A stretch of DNA of 64,000 bases, taken from the NCBI RefSeq assembly GCF_034531395.1, contig NZ_JARVCO010000012.1, positions 620,001-684,000 of the forward strand, given 5' to 3'. The position numbers and the translations under genes are program-made. The first letter of the stretch is position 1. Every line of letters begins with the position of its first letter. The notes beneath the pieces were generated by a model. That model saw nothing but the letters and a program-made list of their open reading frames with translations, ran no database searches and was not told where the DNA came from. Source of the stretch: Pontiella agarivorans (lineage in GTDB: Bacteria > Verrucomicrobiota > Kiritimatiellia > Kiritimatiellales > Pontiellaceae). Positions 8,293-17,076 of the stretch are shown here, one piece after another.

Positions 8293-9257
8293 TGCGTATC
8301 GGCATTATCGGCATGGGATTTATGGGGGGGGTGCACCTAAATGCCTGGCAGCAGAACCGGTATGCGGATGTTGTTGCCGTGTGCGATGCCAACCCGATTG
8401 CGGGAAAAACAAAGGGGAATATCGATGCCGGTTCGGATGAACTGAACCTCGATGGAATTCATATTTATACTGAAATCGGAGCGATGCTCTCCGCGGAAAA
8501 GCTGGATGCCGTTTCGATTACGCTGCCAACGCATCTGCATAAATCGATCTCCATCCAATGCCTGGAAGCCGGAGTGCATGTGCTTTGTGAAAAACCGATG
8601 GCGCTGAATGTTGAAGACTGCAATGCCATGATGGCGGCGGCGGATGAGGCGGGGAAAGAGCTGATGGTGGCCCACTGCATTCGGTTTTGGCCGGCTTATG
8701 CATGGATTAAGTCCGTTATGGAACAAGGTTGCGCCGGTGAGGTGAAATCGGCTGAATTTTCCCGCCTCACCTATGCTCCGGTCTGGAGCGGGGATTCCTG
8801 GTTTTCGGATCAAAGCAAGAGCGGGGGCATAGCGCTCGATCTACATATTCACGATCTCGATTTCATTCAGCATTTATTCGGCGAACCTGATGCCCAGCAT
8901 TCCGACGGATTGCGGCTTGAGAACGGGGCGGTGGGTCATGTCGTCACCGAGCTCAAGTACGGTGCCGGTAAAATGGTTCGTGCAACGGCCAGCTGGCTCA
9001 TGCCGGAATCGTATGGCTTCCGTATGGCGTATGAAATCATATTTGAAAAATTGACCGCTGTTTTTGATGGGCATGAACTGAAGATCTTTCCGGTCGATGG
9101 CGAGGCGTATACCGTCGAGCTGGACCCCGGGGATGGCTATACCGAAGAAATTAATTATTTTTCGGATCTGATTCGAGGCGCTCAGATCAAGACTGAAATA
9201 ACGACGGAGCAGGCAAGGGAGTCCGTTCGTATGGCATTGGAAACCATGAAATTATGA
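8289..9257 (+). CDS. Cytoplasmic Gfo/Idh/MocA-family oxidoreductase
   Basis: A 322-residue dinucleotide-dependent oxidoreductase without a signal peptide. The N-terminal Rossmann motif is GIIGMGFMGGVH, and GVHVLCEKPMALN carries the catalytic Lys. The C-terminal domain (from about residue 125) has the HIHDLDFIQHLFG segment. The start overlaps the previous stop as ATGA; an ATG one codon further on (8292) is equally possible. It is probably the cytoplasmic partner that reduces or oxidises the imported keto-sugar. Confidence 0.9.
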   Translation: MMRIGIIGMGFMGGVHLNAWQQNRYADVVAVCDANPIAGKTKGNIDAGSDELNLDGIHIYTEIGAMLSAEKLDAVSITLPTHLHKSISIQCLEAGVHVLCEKPMALNVEDCNAMMAAADEAGKELMVAHCIRFWPAYAWIKSVMEQGCAGEVKSAEFSRLTYAPVWSGDSWFSDQSKSGGIALDLHIHDLDFIQHLFGEPDAQHSDGLRLENGAVGHVVTELKYGAGKMVRATASWLMPESYGFRMAYEIIFEKLTAVFDGHELKIFPVDGEAYTVELDPGDGYTEEINYFSDLIRGAQIKTEITTEQARESVRMALETMKL

Positions 9258-10051
9258 TGAAATCAATTGGTCTGTGCACCTGGTCGTTAAAAAACAATGC
9301 AGCATTGGTTTTCCAGACTCTGGAAGATGCCGGATTGTCCTGCCTGCATCTGGATATTTCGGCGCTGGATGGTTTTCGCGAAGGGATTCAACAACGTAAT
9401 ATTACAGTGACCAGTACGATGGTCGGGTTCCCGCAGGAAGACTATTCAACGTTGGAATCTATCAGGCAGACGGGCGGCATTATTCCAAATGACTGCTGGG
9501 AACGGAATCGACAGATTGTGCTCGAGGCGATCTCAGCCACTGCCAGCCTCGGCGTCGATTATCTTTCGTTTCATGCCGGTTTTATTGATCACTATGATGA
9601 AAAAGGATTCCGTACATTCTGCAGCCGGATGACTGAACTGGCTGATGCGGCAGCGGAAAATGGGGTCTGTCTTCTTTTGGAAACCGGTCAGGAAACGGCA
9701 GAGGATCTCCGGTATTTTCTGGATGAGATTGAACATCCGGCTCTCGGCGTGAATTTTGATCCGGCGAATATGATTCTATATGGGAAAGGGGATCCGGTTC
9801 AGGCCGTTGAAGTCCTTGCTCCGTGGATTCGCCATGTTCATATCAAGGATGCAACAGCTGCTTCAGTTAAGGGGGAGTGGGGAGTTGAAGTGCCCTGGGG
9901 AGACGGCGATGTGGATGGTGACGCCTTTATCGGGACTCTGATAAAAATCGGTTATTCGGGGGCACTGGAAATTGAGCGGGAAGCGGGGGATTCTCGGGAA
10001 GAGGATATTAAGCTGGCCGCGAAGCGCCTGGGGGTGAGTCATGGGGGATAA
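9254..10051 (+). CDS. Sugar phosphate isomerase/epimerase-like TIM barrel
   Basis: A 265-residue member of the xylose-isomerase-like/AP-endonuclease 2 TIM-barrel family (PF01261). The metal-binding positions of the family are visible: LLLETGQE (Glu), GVNFDPANMILYG (Asp), RHVHIKDA (His, Asp) and LEIEREAG (Glu). Related proteins act as epimerases, isomerases or dehydratases on keto-sugars. It is translationally coupled on both sides (ATGATGA start, 11-base overlap with the MFS gene). The N-terminus contains VFQTLE, encoded by a palindrome copy (9311-9325). Confidence 0.87.
   Translation: MMKSIGLCTWSLKNNAALVFQTLEDAGLSCLHLDISALDGFREGIQQRNITVTSTMVGFPQEDYSTLESIRQTGGIIPNDCWERNRQIVLEAISATASLGVDYLSFHAGFIDHYDEKGFRTFCSRMTELADAAAENGVCLLLETGQETAEDLRYFLDEIEHPALGVNFDPANMILYGKGDPVQAVEVLAPWIRHVHIKDATAASVKGEWGVEVPWGDGDVDGDAFIGTLIKIGYSGALEIEREAGDSREEDIKLAAKRLGVSHGG
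9311..9325. repeat. Dispersed palindrome copy inside the TIM-barrel gene
   Basis: TTCCAG-ACT-CTGGAA, perfect 6-bp arms, preceded by TT. Read as F-Q-T-L-E. Confidence 0.6.
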
Positions 10052-11240
10052 AGCTATTCGTGTTCGGCTCGGCATCATGATGTTTCTTCAGTTTTTTATC
10101 TGGGGTGCATGGTATGTGACGCTGGGAACCTATCTTTCCCAGACACTGAATTTTGATCCGGCGCAAATTGGACGTTCCTATAGCGCGATTCCATGGGGAG
10201 CGGTCATTGCTCCGTTTATTGTGGGTATGATTGCGGATCGCTTTTTTGCGGCTCAGAAGGTGATGGCTTTTCTGCATCTTACGGGCGGTGTTATTCTGAT
10301 GTATGCCAGCACGGTCACAGATCCGTCCCTGATGTTCTGGGTACTGCTGGTCTATGCGGTGTGTTATAACCCGACTCTCGGGCTGGCGAATGCCATCTCT
10401 TTCGGAAAACTGAACGATCCGGAAAAGCAGTTTCCGGCTATTCGCGTATGCGGAACTGTCGGCTGGATTGTGGCCGGTTTGCTGGTTGGGTTTATGAAGG
10501 TTGAGGCGCAGCATGTTCCGATTCAGATTGCGGGTGGCAGCTCGCTGTTGCTGGGAATGCTTTCGCTCTTCCTGCCCGATACACCGCCCAAATCGCTGGG
10601 TCATAAGGTGACGGTTGCAGATGTGCTGGGGCTTGAAACGCTGAAGCTGATGAAAAACCGCTCGTTTGCTGTGTTTGTGTCAGGTTCGCTGCTCATCTGT
10701 ATCCCGCTGGCCTTTTACTATAACTTTGCGAATATGTTTCTGAATGATGTCGGGGTGGTGAATGCTGCGGGAAAAATGACCCTGGGACAAATGTCGGAAT
10801 TTATTTTCATGATCATTATGCCGTTTTTCTTTGCGCGGCTCGGGGTTAAAAAAATGCTGTTGCTGGGCATGCTCTGCTGGGTGGTGCGTTATGTGTTTTT
10901 TGCGCTGGGAAATGCGGAATCGATGGTCTGGATGTTCTACGGCGGAATTCTGCTGCACGGTATCTGCTATGATTTTTTCTTTGTGACCGGCCAGATCTAT
11001 GTGGACAACACCGCGCCGAAAGCCATTCAGGCGCAGGCTCAGGGATTCATTGCTTTTATTACCTATGGTGTCGGTATGGTGATCGGTGCCAACCTGTCCG
11101 GTGAAGCGGTGAAATATTTTACGGTCGAAGAGATTATCAACTGGCGGGCGGTCTGGTTATTCCCGGCCATTTTATCGGGCGTGATTCTGCTTCTTTTTGC
11201 TGCGGTATTTAAAGAGGGGGAAACGGTCGGTGAACGTTGA
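10041..11240 (+). CDS. MFS transporter of the nucleoside/H+ symporter (NupG-like) family
   Basis: A 399-residue polytopic membrane protein with about 12 hydrophobic helices. The N-terminus RLGIMMFLQFFIWGAWYVTL, the loop GRSYSAIPWGAVIAPF and the central FPAIRVCGTVGWI are characteristic of the PF03825 nucleoside:H+ symporter group of the major facilitator superfamily. Members in sugar operons often carry sugars rather than nucleosides. Here it most likely imports the amino sugar or keto-sugar handled by its neighbours. It overlaps the upstream gene by 11 bases and the next gene's GTG start by 11. Confidence 0.9.
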   Translation: MGDKAIRVRLGIMMFLQFFIWGAWYVTLGTYLSQTLNFDPAQIGRSYSAIPWGAVIAPFIVGMIADRFFAAQKVMAFLHLTGGVILMYASTVTDPSLMFWVLLVYAVCYNPTLGLANAISFGKLNDPEKQFPAIRVCGTVGWIVAGLLVGFMKVEAQHVPIQIAGGSSLLLGMLSLFLPDTPPKSLGHKVTVADVLGLETLKLMKNRSFAVFVSGSLLICIPLAFYYNFANMFLNDVGVVNAAGKMTLGQMSEFIFMIIMPFFFARLGVKKMLLLGMLCWVVRYVFFALGNAESMVWMFYGGILLHGICYDFFFVTGQIYVDNTAPKAIQAQAQGFIAFITYGVGMVIGANLSGEAVKYFTVEEIINWRAVWLFPAILSGVILLLFAAVFKEGETVGER

Positions 11241-12627
11241 ACCTGCCATCAGACCCGAACTGGATCCTGATTTTGTTCCTGCGGCATTGTGGAACCGGGC
11301 ATATCGGGAAAAGATGGTTCAATCCGGGAAGTCCATGGCGGTGGCGGTTGCGCTGATTCGGCCGGATGAAACCGGAAGTATTTACCGAACACAGATTCTT
11401 CCGCCTTCAGATGAATATGATCCGCTGACACTGAGATATATGGAGCGCCTGCTGAAGTTTCTGCTTTGGCAACGTGGTGCGTGCACGGTACTGATTGCCG
11501 GATGCCGGGCGGTGACGGAAAAGCTGGCTTTCATCTATTCCCCGAATGGAGCCCGGGCTTTTGATGCTGATTTTTTCGGCCGTCGGATTTTTCTCCAGCC
11601 ATTGGAAATCAGACCCTGTTCGTTCGATGCTTTGCCCGATCTGAAGGAGGCCGATGTGCCTGTGGGTCGTCATTTCGATGGATGCCGGATCGGATTTGAT
11701 CTGGGGGGATCCGACCGCAAGTGCGCTGCGGTGAACGAGGGGCGGGTGGTGTTTTCCGAAGAGGTCGAATGGAACCCGTATTTTGAAAAAAATCCGGATT
11801 ATCATATTGAGGGAATCAACGATTCCCTGAAGCGCGCTGCGGAGCATCTTCCGCGCGTGGATGCGATTGGCGGCAGTGCTGCCGGAGTTTATGTGAAGAA
11901 TGAAGTCCGGGTGGCTTCTCTTTTTCGGGGGGTTTCGGATGCGGACTTCGTGTCGCGAGTTCGTCCTGTTTTTTCCGATCTGAAAAAACGCTGGAATAAT
12001 GTGCCTTTTGAAGTGGTGAACGACGGGGAGGTTACGGCGCTTGCCGGTTCGATGGATCTGCATGAAAACGGGGTGCTCGGTGTGGCGATGGGGACCAGCG
12101 AGGCGGTGGGCTATGTGAATCCGGAAGGCCGTGTTACGGCCATGCTGAATGAGCTGGCGTTTGCACCGGTGGATTACCGTGCGGCAGCCCCGATCGATGA
12201 ATGGTCGGGCGATTCCGGCTGCGGGGTACAGTACTTTTCGCAGCAGGCCGTAGCGCGTCTGGCTCAAGCAGCCAACTTTGAATTTGCTGCGGAAATGCCG
12301 TTTCCTGAGCAGCTGATTGCCGTGCAGAAAGCGATGACGAAGCAGGATCCGCGTGCTGCGGCAATCTATCGGACGATGGGGACCTGTCTGGGGTATTCGA
12401 TTGCACATTATGCCGATTTTTATGACATACGGATGCTCATGCTGATGGGGCGTGTGATGAGCGGTGAAGGCGGAGCGCTCATTCTGAAAACGGCCCGGGA
12501 TGTTTTGGATGCCGAGTTTCCGGTGCTTGGAAAACAGATTGAACTGTGCACACCGGGCGAAAAACAAAAACGGCACGGTCAGGCGGTTGCGGCGGCAAGT
12601 CTCCCGGGTCTTGGAGGGCGCAGATGA
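11230..12627 (+). CDS. ROK-type sugar kinase with extra N-terminal domain
   Basis: A 465-residue protein whose residues about 155-465 have the actin-like ATPase core of ROK kinases: phosphate 1 loop GFDLGGSDRKCAAV, AIGGSAAGVYVKN, EVVNDGEVTALAG (putative catalytic Asp) and GVLGVAMGTSEAVGY. The first 150 residues are additional and unrecognised. GTG at 11230 is chosen because AGGGGG precedes it; it overlaps the MFS stop. ROK enzymes phosphorylate hexoses and N-acetylhexosamines. With PIG-L and NagB downstream, an N-acetylglucosamine kinase role is likely but not shown. FLQPLE near residue 123 matches a decayed palindrome (11591-11608). Confidence 0.82.
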   Translation: MNVEPAIRPELDPDFVPAALWNRAYREKMVQSGKSMAVAVALIRPDETGSIYRTQILPPSDEYDPLTLRYMERLLKFLLWQRGACTVLIAGCRAVTEKLAFIYSPNGARAFDADFFGRRIFLQPLEIRPCSFDALPDLKEADVPVGRHFDGCRIGFDLGGSDRKCAAVNEGRVVFSEEVEWNPYFEKNPDYHIEGINDSLKRAAEHLPRVDAIGGSAAGVYVKNEVRVASLFRGVSDADFVSRVRPVFSDLKKRWNNVPFEVVNDGEVTALAGSMDLHENGVLGVAMGTSEAVGYVNPEGRVTAMLNELAFAPVDYRAAAPIDEWSGDSGCGVQYFSQQAVARLAQAANFEFAAEMPFPEQLIAVQKAMTKQDPRAAAIYRTMGTCLGYSIAHYADFYDIRMLMLMGRVMSGEGGALILKTARDVLDAEFPVLGKQIELCTPGEKQKRHGQAVAAASLPGLGGRR

Positions 12628-13436
12628 ATCCCTATTTATCTTTCGTGAATAAAATTAAACAGGACCAGGAGGCGGCTCGGACGATTGCTCCGGATGCGCG
12701 GGTTCGTAATGCTGCAGACTCGGGCGATGTGGTTCTGCTGTTTTCACCGCACCCGGATGATGAGTGTATCACGGGCCTGTTGCCTTTTCGGCTGATGACG
12801 CAGCTCGGATGCAGAGTGGTTAACGTTCCGGTTACCTTCGGCAGCGAGACGGACCGTCGGGCGGGGCGTATGAACGAACTCAAAAATGCCTGCGATTATC
12901 TGGGCTGGTCCATTCATCGTGTGCGTCCGGATTTCCAGCCTTTGGAGGTTTCGGATGTAGTTCGTGTGTTGGATCAGGTTCAGCCAGAAATTCTTTTTAT
13001 GCCGCATTCCGGAGATTGGAATACGCGGCATGTCGAGGTGCATTTTCTTGTGCTTGAAGCGCTGAAGTGTATGGGGGATTCATTCAGTTGCACGGTGGTG
13101 GAAACTGAATTCTGGGGGGCGATGGATGATCCGAATCTGATGGTGGAGGGTCGGCCGGAAATGGTGGCGGAACTGGTGGCGGCAACGGCTCTGCATGAAG
13201 GGGAAGTGGCGCGAAATCCATATCACCTTATGCTGCCGGCCTGGATGCAGGATAATGTTCGCCGTGGCAGTGAACTGGTCGGGGGGCAGGGCACCGGTGC
13301 CCCCGCGTTTACCTTTGCTACCCTCTACCGGGTTCGGAAATGGAACCATGGGAAATTTTTCCAAACCCTGGAAAATATACAGGTTCCGGCTGCTGATCGG
13401 CCGGAATTGGAGCAGTGGAAATGGAAGTTATTATAA
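12624..13436 (+). CDS. PIG-L/LmbE-family N-acetylglucosaminyl deacetylase
   Basis: A 270-residue zinc-dependent deacetylase family member (PF02585). FSPHPDDECITG is the family's PHPDDE zinc motif near residue 37, and HSGDWNTRHVEVH supplies the third zinc ligand. The ATG at 12624 has GGAGG upstream and overlaps the previous stop (ATGA). It directly precedes nagB, and no nagA is present, so it probably deacetylates GlcNAc-6-phosphate (or GlcNAc) before NagB acts. In some Bacteroidetes a PIG-L domain is fused to NagB; here the two are separate genes overlapping by 16 bases. Two FQxLE segments coincide with palindrome copies (12932-12947 weak, 13357-13375 strong). Confidence 0.9.
   Translation: MNPYLSFVNKIKQDQEAARTIAPDARVRNAADSGDVVLLFSPHPDDECITGLLPFRLMTQLGCRVVNVPVTFGSETDRRAGRMNELKNACDYLGWSIHRVRPDFQPLEVSDVVRVLDQVQPEILFMPHSGDWNTRHVEVHFLVLEALKCMGDSFSCTVVETEFWGAMDDPNLMVEGRPEMVAELVAATALHEGEVARNPYHLMLPAWMQDNVRRGSELVGGQGTGAPAFTFATLYRVRKWNHGKFFQTLENIQVPAADRPELEQWKWKLL
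13357..13375. repeat. Dispersed palindrome copy inside the PIG-L gene
   Basis: TTTTCCA-AACCC-TGGAAAA, perfect 7-bp arms, near the C-terminus. Read as F-Q-T-L-E. Confidence 0.7.
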
Positions 13437-14209
13437 AGAAAAGTGCAGATGCAGCCAGCATTGCCGCAGCCCGGGTGGTTGCACGGTTGGTGCAGGAAAA
13501 ACCAACGGCTGTGCTGGGGCTGGCTACGGGCAGTACGCCGCTGAAACTCTATAAAGAGCTGATTCGGATGCACCGGGAGGAGGACCTGGATTTCAGTCGG
13601 GTTACGACGTTTAATCTCGATGAATACATCGGGCTTGAGAAGACGCATGCGCAGTCATATTACCATTTTATGCATGAAAACCTGTTTAATCATATTCATG
13701 TTAAACCTGAAAATATTCACATTCCTGATGGAATGGCACCGGATGTTGCGGCCAGCTGTGCAGCGTACGAGCAACAGGTTGCCGATGCCGGCGGGATTGA
13801 TTTGCAGATATTGGGCATCGGCTCGGACGGTCATGTCGGATTCAATGAGCCGACTTCTTCTTTTACTTCCCGTACCCGGATCAAAACTCTGACTAGACAG
13901 ACCGTGGAGGATAATGCGCGGTTTTTTGGCGGTGCTGAGCATCAGGTTCCGCGTCACTGCATTACCATGGGTATCGGGACGATTATGGAGGCCCGGATGA
14001 ACCTGCTTCTGGCTTTCGGAGAACGTAAGGCGACGGCGGTTGCAGAATCCGTGGAAGGGGCTGTTTCGGCGATGATGCCGGCATCGGTTCTGCAGCATCA
14101 TCCGAATGCAAAGTTATTCCTCGATGAAGCGGCAGCTTCAGCACTGAAGCTGGCCGATTATTACCGATGGGTTTACGAAAGAAAGCCGGAATGGCAGAGG
14201 GATGCATGA
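13421..14209 (+). CDS. nagB: Glucosamine-6-phosphate deaminase
   Basis: Converts glucosamine-6-phosphate to fructose-6-phosphate and ammonium. The 262-residue protein shows the phosphate-binding LGLATGSTPLKLY near residue 37, the FNLDEYIGL loop with the catalytic Asp, LGIGSDGHVGFNEP near 130 (active-site DGH; family usually IAFNEP), and HCITMGIGTIM. ATG at 13421 has GGAG nine bases upstream. It lies between the PIG-L deacetylase and a NahK-like kinase and overlaps both, which supports an amino-sugar catabolic operon. Confidence 0.96.
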   Translation: MEVIIKKSADAASIAAARVVARLVQEKPTAVLGLATGSTPLKLYKELIRMHREEDLDFSRVTTFNLDEYIGLEKTHAQSYYHFMHENLFNHIHVKPENIHIPDGMAPDVAASCAAYEQQVADAGGIDLQILGIGSDGHVGFNEPTSSFTSRTRIKTLTRQTVEDNARFFGGAEHQVPRHCITMGIGTIMEARMNLLLAFGERKATAVAESVEGAVSAMMPASVLQHHPNAKLFLDEAAASALKLADYYRWVYERKPEWQRDA

Positions 14210-15357
14210 TGAAACCAGCACAAATTGCCGAAGTATTTGAGGTTCCGGGGCAACTCGTTCGCATTCGGCCGGAGGGCAATGGAAATGTGAACGATACGTA
14301 TCTGGCGGTGTTTCGGACGCATTTTTCCGAAGAGCGCATTATTGTTCAGCGCGTGAATAAGCATGTTTTCAAGAAGCCGGAATGGATCATGGAAAATATG
14401 AGTATTCTCACGAATTACTGCCATAAGCAGTTGCAGGCGGAGCAGGGTCAGGCCGATCGGGTGTGGCAGCTGCCCCGCATTATTCCATGTCGGAACGGGC
14501 GCGATTATTTTCAAGACGATTCGGGGGAGTATTGGCGGGCATTAACCCTCATTGCCTCGGCAACCTCGTACGAAACGGCACAGAATATGGAACATGCGCA
14601 CGAAGTTGGCGTGGTGCTGGGACAGTTTCATCGTTTGGTTTCCGGGATGAATCCGATGAGTCTGCGCGATACTCTGCCGGGATTCCATGAAACACCGGGA
14701 TATTTAGAGCAATATGATGAGGTGCTTCGGCAGGAGCATTCACAGCGACTGACAGAACGTTCGATGGAGGTGAAAAATCTGCATCGTTTTGTGGCGCAGC
14801 GTCGTGATTTGGCCAATGTGCTGCAGGATGCACTGGAGTCGGGAGAGCTCAGGCAGCGGCTGATCCATGGTGATCCCAAGGTCAGTAATATCATGATTGA
14901 TGATGATACGGGAAAGGGCACTGCCATTATTGATCTGGATACAGCCAAGCCGGGGCTGATTCATTATGATTTCGGCGATGCCCTTCGTTCCATCTGCAAC
15001 CGTGGTGGTGAAGATGCCCGGAATCTGTCGAAGGTGACGTTTGACCTGGATCTGTGTGATGCTTTTGTCCGGGGCTACATGAAACATGCCGGCGATTTTC
15101 TGACGGATAACGATAAAAAATATTTGTTTGATGCGGTGCGGCTGATTGCCTTCGAGCTGGGGTTACGTTTCTTTCAGGATTATCTGGCAGGTAACCGTTA
15201 TTTCAAAGTGATCTCACCCGAGCAAAATCTACTGCGTGCACGGGTTCAGTTCCGGCTTTGTGAAAGCATTGAACATCGTGAATCGAAGATTCGTAGAATC
15301 TTCGAACAGGCTATCGGCAAGGCTTCCGAAGATGATCTTGATTACATTGTCATTTAG
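14206..15357 (+). CDS. Phosphotransferase of the aminoglycoside/N-acetylhexosamine kinase fold
   Basis: A 383-residue APH-fold kinase. RLIHGDPKVSNIMID near residue 225 is the catalytic HGDxxxxN loop and AIIDLDTAKPG the Mg-binding Asp. The N-terminal GNGNVNDTYLA resembles the nucleotide loop of N-acetylhexosamine 1-kinases (NahK group) rather than antibiotic kinases. The ATGA overlap with nagB fixes the start. A role in phosphorylating N-acetylhexosamine at C1 is a reasonable inference from context. It is the last gene of the operon, and I see no convincing hairpin terminator directly after it. Confidence 0.82.
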   Translation: MMKPAQIAEVFEVPGQLVRIRPEGNGNVNDTYLAVFRTHFSEERIIVQRVNKHVFKKPEWIMENMSILTNYCHKQLQAEQGQADRVWQLPRIIPCRNGRDYFQDDSGEYWRALTLIASATSYETAQNMEHAHEVGVVLGQFHRLVSGMNPMSLRDTLPGFHETPGYLEQYDEVLRQEHSQRLTERSMEVKNLHRFVAQRRDLANVLQDALESGELRQRLIHGDPKVSNIMIDDDTGKGTAIIDLDTAKPGLIHYDFGDALRSICNRGGEDARNLSKVTFDLDLCDAFVRGYMKHAGDFLTDNDKKYLFDAVRLIAFELGLRFFQDYLAGNRYFKVISPEQNLLRARVQFRLCESIEHRESKIRRIFEQAIGKASEDDLDYIVI

Positions 15358-15717
15358 TTCAAAAAACGACGGGAAAATTAACGGTTGTACACGGGGCTGC
15401 GCAGGAGCGGTCGGAAACATTTCGCCATACGTTCAGGGATTGCCGGTCTGTTTTGCGATGTAGATTTCGAGCTGAAGTTGGAGTTTAAAACCTATTGGGG
15501 CTGTGGCTTTAGCCGCTGCGTGTAACCGGGAAAAATAAAAACGTGAAGCCTTCAAAGTCAACAGCCGTGACCGTTCGATATCGGTCTGTGAATACTTTTG
15601 ATCTTTGGGGTGTTAAGCGTGGAGATAAGGGATGCTAAACTATTTAGCAGGTATCGGAACATGGTGACTCTGAATGCGTATCCCCCAATCCCTCTTCAGA
15701 ATAACAAGGTTCGAGCG
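15358..15717 (+). other. Intergenic region with short hairpins
   Basis: 360 bases with no supported gene. An open frame runs from 15598 into the next gene, but its first 40 residues look unlike protein and the ATG at 15718 is a better start. A small imperfect palindrome, GCTGTGGCTTTAGCCGCTGC (about 15499-15518), could form a hairpin. A short AAGG precedes the start of the next gene. Confidence 0.4.
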
Positions 15718-16818
15718 ATGTCTGATATACCACACCAAAAAGAGCGGCTTCTCTCTCTCGATACATTGCGCGGATTCGACATGTTATGGATTGTTGGCGG
15801 CGGTTTTCTGTTTCTGAAACTGGCTGAGATTACGGAATGGGGCTGGGCGGATGCGCTGGCCAAACAGATGCATCATGCCAAATGGGGATCATTTCATTTT
15901 TTTGATCTGATTTTTCCGTTGTTCATTTTGATGTCTGGCGTGGTTATTCCTTATTCGCTTTACAGCAGGCTGGATAAAGGAGAATCCAAAAAGTCGATTT
16001 ATCTGAAAATCATAAAACGCTTTGTGATTCTGGTCGTTCTTGGAGCCGTTTATAATGGAGCATTGCAGTTTAAATTCAGTGAATTGCGTGTGGCCAGTGT
16101 GCTGGGGCTTATCGGGGGAGCTTATGCCATTGGAGCTCTCATTGCGGTTAATTTCCGTTCGGCGAAATCACTCGGTATTTGGGTGTTGGGTATTTTGCTG
16201 GGGTACGGAGTTCTTCAACTCTTTATCCCGGTGCCGGGTTATGGAGCTGGGGTTTTAAATGGGGAGGGCAGCTGGAATGGATATATCGATCGTCTTTTGA
16301 TGCCCGGGAAACTGCTGAGTAAAACAATGGATCCGGAAGGGATTTTGGCGGTGGTGGTTTCGTCATCGATCACGCTTATGGGGGTGTGGGCCGGAATGCT
16401 GCTGAAACGCGATGAAATATCGCCCTATAAAAAAACCGGGATTATTGCCGGAGTCGGGGGAGGCTTTGTGGTGGTTGCCCTGATTCTTAAAACGTGGTAC
16501 CCCATCATCAAGGGGCTGGCTACGGTGCCGTATATTATGCTGTCCGGCGGTTTGAGCCTGTTGTTGCTTGCTCTGTTCTACCTCGTGATTGACGTCTGGA
16601 AAGTACAGAGGTGGACGTTGTTTTTCCGGGTGATCGGCATGAATTCGATCACGATTTATCTGGCGGTTAAAATTTTCGATTTCTGGAAACCGGCTTCTTT
16701 TATCTTTGGCGGAGTCTCCCGGTATTTTGGAGATTTTGCACCGCTGATCATCGGGCTGGGAGTTATCTGCGTTGAATGGATTTTTCTCTATTTTCTCTAC
16801 GGAAAAAAGTTTTTCTAA
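15718..16818 (+). CDS. Heparan-alpha-glucosaminide N-acetyltransferase-like membrane protein (DUF5009 group)
   Basis: A 366-residue integral membrane protein with about ten helices. The opening RLLSLDTLRGFDMLWIVGGG, the conserved His in FHFFDLIFPLFILMSGVVIPY and the later MNSITIYLA match the acyltransferase family related to lysosomal HGSNAT. HGSNAT passes acetyl groups across a membrane to glucosamine. In bacteria of this type the acceptor is unproven, but its position after a GlcNAc/GlcN operon fits amino-sugar acetylation during glycan breakdown. The ATG at 15718 is chosen by homology to the usual 'R.LSLD.LRGF' start. Confidence 0.85.
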   Translation: MSDIPHQKERLLSLDTLRGFDMLWIVGGGFLFLKLAEITEWGWADALAKQMHHAKWGSFHFFDLIFPLFILMSGVVIPYSLYSRLDKGESKKSIYLKIIKRFVILVVLGAVYNGALQFKFSELRVASVLGLIGGAYAIGALIAVNFRSAKSLGIWVLGILLGYGVLQLFIPVPGYGAGVLNGEGSWNGYIDRLLMPGKLLSKTMDPEGILAVVVSSSITLMGVWAGMLLKRDEISPYKKTGIIAGVGGGFVVVALILKTWYPIIKGLATVPYIMLSGGLSLLLLALFYLVIDVWKVQRWTLFFRVIGMNSITIYLAVKIFDFWKPASFIFGGVSRYFGDFAPLIIGLGVICVEWIFLYFLYGKKFF

Positions 16819-16834
16819 AGGTGTGATGGGGGAG

Positions 16835-17053
16835 ATGAAAAATTATTTTGTCATTTTATTTCTGTTGGCCGGGTTGTCTGTATCCGCCGATTCCGGGGTC
16901 CGGGAGTGGGCTGAAACTCTGTTTCCGTTTGGCCGCGATTGCCGGCAGCATGCGACTGCGGCTGCGGCTGAAAAAGGCCTCCGGATAAACGGATTCTCGG
17001 TTACGGGTATTCCGCAAAATGCTGGAATTTCCGCAGATAAACAACCGTTGTAA
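16835..17053 (+). CDS. Short secreted protein or remnant of a truncated gene
   Basis: A 72-residue open frame starting 16 bases after the acyltransferase stop. It begins with a good signal peptide (MKNYFVILFLLAGLSVSAD). The mature part (REWAETLFPFGRDCRQ onward) is only about 54 residues and I do not recognise it. It may be a genuine small periplasmic protein or the surviving 5' end of a larger secreted enzyme that was deleted. Confidence 0.35.
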   Translation: MKNYFVILFLLAGLSVSADSGVREWAETLFPFGRDCRQHATAAAAEKGLRINGFSVTGIPQNAGISADKQPL

Positions 17054-17076
17054 CGAAGGCAGGATAGGAGCTGATT

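Noticed and set aside
11407-12576. Long minus-strand open frame opposite the ROK kinase gene
   Set aside because: Antisense shadow; the plus-strand frame shows clear ROK motifs.
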